A DNA stretch of 12,533 nucleotides, taken from Streptococcus pseudopneumoniae ATCC BAA-960 = CCUG 49455. GTDB taxonomy: Bacteria > Bacillota > Bacilli > Lactobacillales > Streptococcaceae. Each line of letters begins with the position of its first letter. The first letter of the stretch is position 1. The stretch is from the NCBI RefSeq assembly GCF_002087075.1, contig NZ_MWSM01000042.1, positions 1 through 12,533 of the forward strand. Direction: 5' to 3'. The translations under genes and the position numbers were made by a program. Below, in pieces: positions 6,796-12,533 of the stretch. The notes beneath the pieces were generated by a model. The model was not told the origin of the DNA and did not search any database. It was given only the letters and a program-made list of their open reading frames with translations.

Positions 6796-7538
6796 AATTT
6801 GATATGAGAATAGTCTTTCTCAACATCCTTATCCAACAAGAATGCTGTGGCGTCCTTCTTAACTTGAACCAGGTCAATATTCTGGGCTTGGGCTGCATAG
6901 ACGCAGCCACAATAACATTGACGATAGATATCATACTCCTCACACATCTCTACTGAACGTTTGTAGCCTTGATTTTTCTTGAAATCGCTGGGAAGATAGT
7001 GGGTCGTGTAAATTTTTTGCACATCGATTCCGATGCTATTGATGGTTTGAGAATTCTTATGAGGACTGATAGTCAAAGCTGAACCAAAGTAGTCAAAGCC
7101 CAAGTCCATAGCCACTTGCGCTGTTTTATCAAGTCGGTAGTCAAAATAAACCTTGCAACGGTCGCCACCTTCGGGCTCCTCCTCTAGTCCCCTAACTAGT
7201 TTTCGGTATTCATTGGGTTCGTAGGGAGCTTCTAGGTACTGAACCGTATTTCCTGTCCGCTCATTAAAATCACTAACAAGTTTCTTGGTGACATAGACCC
7301 GCTTATGGTATTCTACCTTGGGATGGATATTAGAATTGGCAAAATAGATGGTCACATCTGCATACTTGGTCAAATATTCTAGTGTATAGGTACTACAAGG
7401 AGCACAGCAAACATGCACGAGAATGGTTGGCCGCTGCTCATTTTTCTCCCATGCTTGTACCATTTTCTGCATGACACGGTCATAATTAATCTTCTGATTG
7501 GGGGTCATCTTGCACAGAATTTCTTCTACATCGATCAT
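6783..7538 (-). CDS. queH: Epoxyqueuosine reductase QueH (DUF208 family)
   Basis: QueH reduces epoxyqueuosine to queuosine, the last step of the queuosine modification at the wobble base of GUN-anticodon tRNAs; it is unrelated in sequence to QueG. In the 251-residue product the family's cysteine set is visible: CCAPC (C44, C45, C48), C128, C199 and the CYCGC cluster (C208, C210, C212). Several of these are expected to carry the Fe-S cluster and a second metal. The N-terminal region (TILVHVCCAPCSTYTLEYL) has the expected PP-loop-like layout. An AAGGAGAA site lies 4-5 nt before the ATG. The last three residues (IVD) and the stop come from the RUP-like element. Removing it and one TA would give a tail TITKLDI instead. 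The Cys motifs are untouched, so the enzyme is probably active. Confidence 0.92.
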   Translation of the reverse strand: MIDVEEILCKMTPNQKINYDRVMQKMVQAWEKNEQRPTILVHVCCAPCSTYTLEYLTKYADVTIYFANSNIHPKVEYHKRVYVTKKLVSDFNERTGNTVQYLEAPYEPNEYRKLVRGLEEEPEGGDRCKVYFDYRLDKTAQVAMDLGFDYFGSALTISPHKNSQTINSIGIDVQKIYTTHYLPSDFKKNQGYKRSVEMCEEYDIYRQCYCGCVYAAQAQNIDLVQVKKDATAFLLDKDVEKDYSHIKFIVD

Positions 7539-7566
7539 GTTCTTCTCCTTTTTCTAGTCTTATTTT

Positions 7567-7595
7567 ATCATATAAGTTAGGAGAGCTCAAATCAA
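7567..7595 (-). promoter_or_regulatory. Promoter of queH
   Basis: On the minus strand, -35 TTGATT (7595-7590), a 17-nt spacer and -10 TATGAT (7572-7567), about 30 nt before the ATG. Confidence 0.7.
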
Positions 7596-7613
7596 TTTAG
7601 AAGTGAATATTAT

Positions 7614-7643
7614 AAAAAGAAGGGTTAGTCATTCCCTCCTTTT
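7614..7643 (-). terminator. Rho-independent terminator of groESL
   Basis: On the minus strand AAAAGGAGGG, a 9-nt loop and CCCTTCTTTT (one G-U pair) followed by T, located about 33 nt after the groEL stop. Confidence 0.8.
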
Positions 7644-7675
7644 GTGTTTTTTATAAGTTGTTTTCTATAGAAAGC

Positions 7676-9313
<1,638 letters not shown>

Positions 9314-9598
9314 CTATTCTTCAATGATTGCCAAGATGTTAGCTTCGCCTACGATGATGTACTTTTCATCGCCATCTTTGACATCAAGACCTGCGTGGGC
9401 TTCAACTAAGACACGGTCTCCAGGCTTAACGCTTGGAGCTACCAAGTCACCGTTCAAGGTACGAACACCTTGTCCAGTAGCTACAACTTGGGCTGTTTTT
9501 GTTTTTTCTTGGGCTGAGCCTGCAAGGACAAAGCCTCCAACAGTTTGTTCTTTTTCTTCGATTTTCAAGACCACACGGTCTCCTAATGGTTTCAACAT
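9314..9598 (-). CDS. groES: Co-chaperonin GroES (Hsp10)
   Basis: GroES caps the GroEL ring. The 94-residue product has the family start [12 protein letters not shown], the mobile loop that contacts GroEL ([15 protein letters not shown], about 15-29), and the C-terminal strand [18 protein letters not shown]. The ribosome site GGAGG is 7 nt before the ATG. It is the first gene of the groES-groEL operon; its 5' leader contains the CIRCE element. Confidence 0.99.
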   Translation of the reverse strand: MLKPLGDRVVLKIEEKEQTVGGFVLAGSAQEKTKTAQVVATGQGVRTLNGDLVAPSVKPGDRVLVEAHAGLDVKDGDEKYIIVGEANILAIIEE

Positions 9599-9628
9599 CT
9601 GTTTTCCTCCATAATGAGATAGATAGTA

Positions 9629-9655
9629 TTAGCACTCTTTATATCTGAGTGCTAA
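9629..9655. promoter_or_regulatory. CIRCE operator (HrcA binding site)
   Basis: Perfect inverted repeat TTAGCACTC (9629-9637), nine bases, GAGTGCTAA (9647-9655), which equals the CIRCE consensus. It sits between the -10 box and the groES ribosome site, where HrcA blocks transcription until heat stress. Confidence 0.98.
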
Positions 9656-9666
9656 TTCATAGTTCT

Positions 9667-9694
9667 ATTGTATCACTTGGTCAGAAATAGTCAA
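9667..9694 (-). promoter_or_regulatory. Sigma-A promoter of groESL
   Basis: On the minus strand, -35 TTGACT (9694-9689), a 16-nt spacer and -10 TACAAT (9672-9667). Confidence 0.85.
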
Positions 9695-9695
9695 G
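9679..9695 (+). promoter_or_regulatory. CtsR-type operator over the groESL -35
   Basis: GGTCAGA-AAT-AGTCAAG fits the CtsR heptad repeat (GGTCAAA-NAN-RGTCAAA) with one mismatch in each heptad. It covers the -35 hexamer, so CtsR would add a second layer of repression to HrcA. Dual HrcA/CtsR control of groE is known in streptococci. Confidence 0.75.
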
Positions 9696-9719
9696 AAAAA
9701 AGTCTGACTTTCTCAAGAT

Positions 9720-9748
9720 AAAAAGCCTGAGACCAACTCAGACTTTTT
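9720..9748 (-). terminator. Rho-independent terminator of ssbB
   Basis: On the minus strand AAAAAGTCTGAG, a 5-nt loop and CTCAGGCTTTTT: a 12-bp stem with one G-U pair, ending in a T run. Confidence 0.85.
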
Positions 9749-9754
9749 AATGTT

Positions 9755-9868
9755 TATACTCAATGAAAATCAAAGAGCAAACTAGGAAGCTAGCCGCAGG
9801 CTGCTCAAAGCATTGCTTTGAGGTTGTGGATAAAGCTAACGTGGTTTGAAGAGATTTTCGAAGAGTAT
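9755..9868 (-). repeat. BOX element (boxA-boxC type) with an internal deletion
   Basis: The outer ends are the familiar BOX termini: ATACTCTTCGAAAATCTC at the right on the minus strand, and ATACTCAATGAAAATC at the left on the plus strand. The boxC part (GGAAGCTAGCCGCAGG) and a TCAAAGCA/TGCTTTGA hairpin are intact. The middle of boxA, where the usual BOX-PCR primer site (CTACGGCAAGGCG...) would be, is missing. It lies between the ssbB stop codon and the ssbB terminator, so it is transcribed in the ssbB 3' untranslated region. Confidence 0.85.
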
Positions 9869-10263
9869 TAAAATGGCAATTCTTCCTCTTCCAAAACCAA
9901 ATCCGCCAAGTCTTGGCCTGCATTATTTTCACGCATGGCACGTTGGGCGCGACTTTCCAAAAGTTGGAATCCTGTGACAAGTACTTCGGTCACATAGTTC
10001 ATTTGACCATTTTTCTCAAAGCGACGGGTACGCAATTCTCCATCCACTGAAATGAGACTTCCTTTAGTTGCGTAGCTGGCCAAGCTTTCTGCTAGTCTGC
10101 CCCAAAGAACCAAATTGACAAAGTCAGCTTCGCGCTCCCCATTTTGATCTTTGTAACGACGGTTCACAGCGATAGTTGCTCGCGCTACTGACTTGTCATT
10201 ATTGGTTTTGTGCAATTCTGGTGTAGACGTCAAGCGTCCAATCATGATAACTTTATTATACAT
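9868..10263 (-). CDS. ssbB: Competence-induced single-stranded DNA-binding protein SsbB (CilA)
   Basis: SsbB coats incoming single-stranded DNA during natural transformation and keeps a reserve of it for RecA. The 131-residue product has the OB-fold of bacterial SSB (MYNKVIMIGRLTSTPELHKT, then DFVNLVLWGRLAESLASY, GSLISVDGELRTRRFEKNG). It has a short linker and the acidic partner-binding tip EEEELPF. The size equals streptococcal SsbB and is shorter than the essential SsbA. An AGGAGGAAG site precedes the ATG. A ComX box lies 22 nt upstream and there is no other obvious promoter, so expression should be limited to competence. The stop codon abuts a BOX element. Confidence 0.95.
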   Translation of the reverse strand: MYNKVIMIGRLTSTPELHKTNNDKSVARATIAVNRRYKDQNGEREADFVNLVLWGRLAESLASYATKGSLISVDGELRTRRFEKNGQMNYVTEVLVTGFQLLESRAQRAMRENNAGQDLADLVLEEEELPF

Positions 10264-10284
10264 ATTTTCTTCCTCCTACTTATC

Positions 10285-10292
10285 TATTCGTA
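10285..10292 (-). promoter_or_regulatory. ComX (SigX) late-competence promoter, cin-box of ssbB
   Basis: Minus strand TACGAATA equals the streptococcal cin-box consensus exactly. A run of seven T (10306-10300) lies 7 nt upstream, consistent with the T-rich element of ComX promoters. Confidence 0.93.
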
Positions 10293-10302
10293 GGAAATCA
10301 AA

Positions 10303-10328
10303 AAAAGTTACAGAAATTTGTAACTTTT
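10303..10328 (-). terminator. Rho-independent terminator of the DUF4651-trx-ytpR-SDR operon
   Basis: A perfect 10-bp stem (AAAAGTTACA at 10303-10312, TGTAACTTTT at 10319-10328) with a 6-nt loop, followed on the minus strand by more T residues down to 10300. It lies 12 nt after the SDR stop. Confidence 0.9.
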
Positions 10329-10340
10329 CGAGGAATTTTT

Positions 10341-11102
10341 TTATTTTTTATGAACCATGAAACCTGTCGCTTGTTGATTTGCCATAATGGTCATATCTGT
10401 AATCTGCACACGACGAGGTTGACTGGTCACATAGACTACTGTGTCTGCGATGTCTGGTGCCTGCAAGGCTTCGATTCCCTGATAAACCGTCGCAGCTCGT
10501 TCTTTATCACCGTGAAAACGCACTGTAGAAAAATCTGTTTCAACAATTCCAGGCTGAATGGTCGTCACCTTGATATCCGTTGCGATGGTATCAATTCGCA
10601 GTCCATCCGAAAAGGTCTTAACCGCAGCCTTGGTAGCTGAGTAAACAGCGGCACCAGCATAGGCATAAATTCCTGCGGTTGACCCCATATTGATGATATG
10701 TCCTTGATTGGCTTTTACCATTGCTGGCAAGAAAGAGCGAGTGACTGCCATTAAACCTTTGACATTGGTATCCAGCATGGTCAACATATCCAACTCTTCA
10801 TAGTCCTGATAGGGTGCCAAGCCAAGAGCTAGTCCAGCGTTATTGACCAATATATCAATCTGACCTATCGTTTCTAGAATATCGGAGCAGACAGTCTTGA
10901 CCATGGCCATATCCGTCACATCTAGTGAAAAAGTCCAAACTGTTTGATTTGGATAGATTGCTGAAAACTCCGACTTAAGAGTTTCTAATCTGTCTGTCCG
11001 TCGTCCAGTTAGAACGACATTCTCACCCTGCTCCAGATAAGCACGCGCAATTGCTTCACCAATACCTGATGTCGCTCCTGTAATCACTACATTTTTTGCC
11101 AT
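10341..11102 (-). CDS. Short-chain dehydrogenase/reductase, YdfG-like NAD(P)-dependent oxidoreductase
   Basis: A classical 253-residue SDR. The cofactor motif is TGATSGIG (8-15), the NNAG motif is at 87-90, the catalytic serine is S141 (GHIINMGSTAG), and the YxxxK pair is Y154/K158 (YSATKAAV). Arginines just after strand 2 (TGRRTDR) favour NADP. The closest known relatives by pattern are YdfG-type enzymes that oxidise serine and other 3-hydroxy acids, but the substrate cannot be fixed from sequence. An AAGGAAA ribosome site lies 7-8 nt before the ATG. It is the last gene of the operon, 41 nt after ytpR, and is followed by a strong terminator. Confidence 0.92.
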   Translation of the reverse strand: MAKNVVITGATSGIGEAIARAYLEQGENVVLTGRRTDRLETLKSEFSAIYPNQTVWTFSLDVTDMAMVKTVCSDILETIGQIDILVNNAGLALGLAPYQDYEELDMLTMLDTNVKGLMAVTRSFLPAMVKANQGHIINMGSTAGIYAYAGAAVYSATKAAVKTFSDGLRIDTIATDIKVTTIQPGIVETDFSTVRFHGDKERAATVYQGIEALQAPDIADTVVYVTSQPRRVQITDMTIMANQQATGFMVHKK

Positions 11103-11143
11103 CTTATTTCCTTCTATCTGGTCTATCAGATACTAACAACTTC

Positions 11144-11770
11144 TTAGGCAGTCCAGTGTTTAGCTGGGTCGAATGGTGTTCCGACAACTTGGTCTTCTGA
11201 TAATTCAAGCACCCCACGTTTTTGTGGAGCATTTGGCAGATGCAATTCACGAGGACTGCACATCATGCCAAAACTCTTTTCACCACGAAGTTCGCCTGGG
11301 AAAATAAGATTGCCTTTTGGCATCATAGCTCCAGGAAGAGCTACAATTGTTTTCAATCCAACACGCGCATTGGGAGCCCCTGCAACAATTTGTACTGTCT
11401 TATCACTTGCGACTGCAACTTGGCAGATGTTGAGGTGGTCACTATCTGGATGAGCTACCATCTCGACAATTTCACCAACAACAAACTTAGGTTCCTTGTC
11501 ATTAACAATTTCCTCTGCAAAACCTTCCGCCTGCAATTCTTGGTTCAAACGAGCTACTTGCTCATCTGACAAAAAGACTTGACCGCGCTCTGCAATTTCA
11601 AACAAACTTGAAACTTCGAAAATATTCCACGCCACTGTTTCCCCATTATCTTTTAGAAAAACATGGGCTACCTTACCTTTGCGCTCCACATCTAGTTTGG
11701 CATCTCCGCTATTTTTCACGATGACCATAAGGACATCACCGACATGTTCTTTATTATATGTAAAAATCAT
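11144..11770 (-). CDS. ytpR: YtpR-type tRNA-binding domain protein
   Basis: A 208-residue protein. Residues 1-90 form the DUF4479-type N-terminal domain (MIFTYNKEHVGDVLMVIV). Residues about 97-200 are an EMAP/Trbp111-like OB fold, as in the PheRS beta N-terminus (FVVGEIVEMVAHPDSDHLNICQ..., VGLKTIVALPGAMMPKGN, GEKSFGMMCSPRELHL). Proteins of this family bind tRNA structure without a fixed enzyme activity; the physiological role is not established. It starts 14 nt after the thioredoxin-like gene with a TAGGAGAA ribosome site, so the two are translated from one message. Confidence 0.92.
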   Translation of the reverse strand: MIFTYNKEHVGDVLMVIVKNSGDAKLDVERKGKVAHVFLKDNGETVAWNIFEVSSLFEIAERGQVFLSDEQVARLNQELQAEGFAEEIVNDKEPKFVVGEIVEMVAHPDSDHLNICQVAVASDKTVQIVAGAPNARVGLKTIVALPGAMMPKGNLIFPGELRGEKSFGMMCSPRELHLPNAPQKRGVLELSEDQVVGTPFDPAKHWTA

Positions 11771-11784
11771 TGTTTCTATTTCTC

Positions 11785-12102
11785 CTATTTCAGTCCTGCT
11801 AAAAAGTCGTTAATTTGTTGCTTGCTTTTACGGTCGCGATTAACAAAACGACCGATTTCCTTGTCCTTTTCTAGAACAACAAGGCTAGGAATTCCGTAAA
11901 CATCCCAAAGTTTGGCCAAATCCATATACTGGTCTCGGTCCACACGAATAAAGGTGAACTCTGGATTAGTTTTCTCAATTTCTGGTAAGGCAGGATAGAT
12001 ATAACGACAATCGCCACACCAGTCCGCCACAAAAAGAAAGACCTTCTTGCCATCTTTTTCTACTAAGGATGCTAATTCTTCTAAACTTGCTGGTTGTATC
12101 AT
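11785..12102 (-). CDS. Thioredoxin-like protein (WCGDC)
   Basis: A single-domain thioredoxin fold of 105 residues with no signal peptide, hence cytoplasmic. The active-site motif is W28-C29-G30-D31-C32, unlike the WCGPC of housekeeping TrxA; the cis-proline is P72 (YGIPSLVVL). The substitution of Pro by Asp should shift the redox potential, so a specialised reductase role is more likely than general thioredoxin duty. The ATG overlaps the stop of the upstream gene (ATGA), with a strong GAGGAGGAAG ribosome site, indicating translational coupling. Confidence 0.9.
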   Translation of the reverse strand: MIQPASLEELASLVEKDGKKVFLFVADWCGDCRYIYPALPEIEKTNPEFTFIRVDRDQYMDLAKLWDVYGIPSLVVLEKDKEIGRFVNRDRKSKQQINDFLAGLK

Positions 12103-12398
12103 AAGACTTCCTCCTCATAGACTAGGTCTTCATTTTCATAGACAAAGGTATAATGACGCCCATCCTCAAAAATCACGCCACCAACCAAGCTCTCTAGACC
12201 GCTTTCGTAAACTTGAACATAGAGGGTCGCAATTTCTCCCATGTCTGAAAAATGGTCTCGCACAATCGCTGTCAACTCTTCCTGAGTCTTCCTGAGCTTA
12301 TGGTCATCTGCAACTTTTTTCGTAGCAAGGGCAAGGCTCCCAATACCAAGCAGAGCCAGACCTGCCATCCACATTTTTTTAGCTTTCATACCATTCAT
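12099..12398 (-). CDS. Small membrane-anchored protein, DUF4651 type
   Basis: A 99-residue protein of unknown function found next to the thioredoxin-like gene in streptococci. Residues about 9-26 (MWMAGLALLGIGSLALAT) form one membrane segment or uncleaved signal anchor. The rest is an acidic soluble domain (DHFSDMGEIATLYVQVYES, then GRHYTFVYENEDLVYEEEVL) that resembles the PepSY-like or inhibitor-like domains of exported proteins; this resemblance is weak. The start is uncertain: the first ATG (12398) overlaps a candidate -10 box, and the fourth codon (ATG at 12389, MKAKKMWM) may be the real start. No Shine-Dalgarno sequence is seen before either. It opens the operon with the thioredoxin-like gene, ytpR and the SDR. 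Confidence 0.82.
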   Translation of the reverse strand: MNGMKAKKMWMAGLALLGIGSLALATKKVADDHKLRKTQEELTAIVRDHFSDMGEIATLYVQVYESGLESLVGGVIFEDGRHYTFVYENEDLVYEEEVL

Positions 12399-12425
12399 TT
12401 TAACACAAAAAAGGCTTTAGGACAA
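12397..12425 (-). promoter_or_regulatory. Candidate promoter of the DUF4651-trx-ytpR-SDR operon
   Basis: On the minus strand, -35 TTGTCC (12425-12420), a 17-nt spacer and a TG-extended -10 TGTTAAAAT (hexamer 12402-12397). The hexamer overlaps the first possible ATG (12398), so transcription would start at about the fourth codon. Confidence 0.5.
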
Positions 12426-12450
12426 ATGAGGAAGCAGCAGAAAAGCAAGT

Positions 12451-12483
12451 AAAAAGCCTCTTCCTTAAAGGAAAAGGACTTCT
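12451..12483 (-). terminator. Terminator of a minus-strand gene beyond the right edge
   Basis: On the minus strand AAGTCCTTTTCC, a short loop and GGAAGAGGCTTTTT form a bulged stem ending in a T run. Confidence 0.6.
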
Positions 12484-12533
12484 TATACTCAATGAAAATC
12501 AAAGAGCAAACTGGGAAGCTAGCCGCAGGTTGC
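12484..12533 (-). repeat. BOX element, cut by the window edge (boxC end)
   Basis: Its 50 bases match the left end of the BOX at 9754-9803 with two differences (ACTGGG for ACTAGG, GGTTGC for GGCTGC). The remainder lies outside the window. Confidence 0.85.

Overview
The window reads as chromosome of a mitis-group Streptococcus (S. mitis / S. oralis / S. pneumoniae and relatives). The grounds are a competence-type ssbB with a perfect ComX box (TACGAATA), a BOX element plus a second cut off by the window edge, a RUP-like element, an IS1202-like transposase remnant, an Rgg-family regulator, and a low-GC gene set typical of that group. The species call is inference from recognised sequence types; no search was run.

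Layout. (1) 1-740: a collapsed IS1202-like insertion sequence, with imperfect terminal inverted repeats kept, most of the transposase lost and the rest frameshifted. (2) 738-3712: a divergent pair, rlmD (23S rRNA uracil methyltransferase, minus strand) and an APH(3')-like kinase (plus strand) followed closely by recX. Both divergent genes have an extended -10 box ending 6 nt before the ATG, so both transcripts may be leaderless. (3) 3721-4376: an NtdP/YgaC-type nucleotide phosphatase with its own promoter and a strong terminator. (4) 4379-6470: an AT-rich accessory segment bracketed by two 83-bp direct repeats. It holds a class I SAM methyltransferase and, 12 nt behind it, an rgg regulator pseudogene. 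Two small lesions broke the regulator: a one-base loss in an A run and a perfect 14-bp tandem duplication. Undoing both gives exactly 285 codons plus a stop. (5) 6656-7602: queH (epoxyqueuosine reductase), whose 3' end has been rewritten by a RUP-like insertion that now supplies its stop codon. (6) 7614-9695: groES-groEL behind a sigma-A promoter with a perfect CIRCE (HrcA) operator and a good CtsR-type site over the -35. (7) 9720-10292: ssbB, a late competence gene driven by a ComX box, with a BOX element exactly at its stop codon. (8) 10303-12402: a minus-strand operon of a DUF4651-type membrane protein, a thioredoxin-like protein, YtpR and a short-chain dehydrogenase, ended by a terminator whose T-tract abuts the ComX promoter. 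(9) 12451-12533: a terminator from the gene beyond the window and a truncated BOX.

Most of the window is ordinary core genome. The accessory interest lies in the methyltransferase-rgg island, the small repeats that altered gene ends, and the stacked regulatory sites. I see no CRISPR array, tRNA, rRNA or prophage, and no clearly new multi-gene system.
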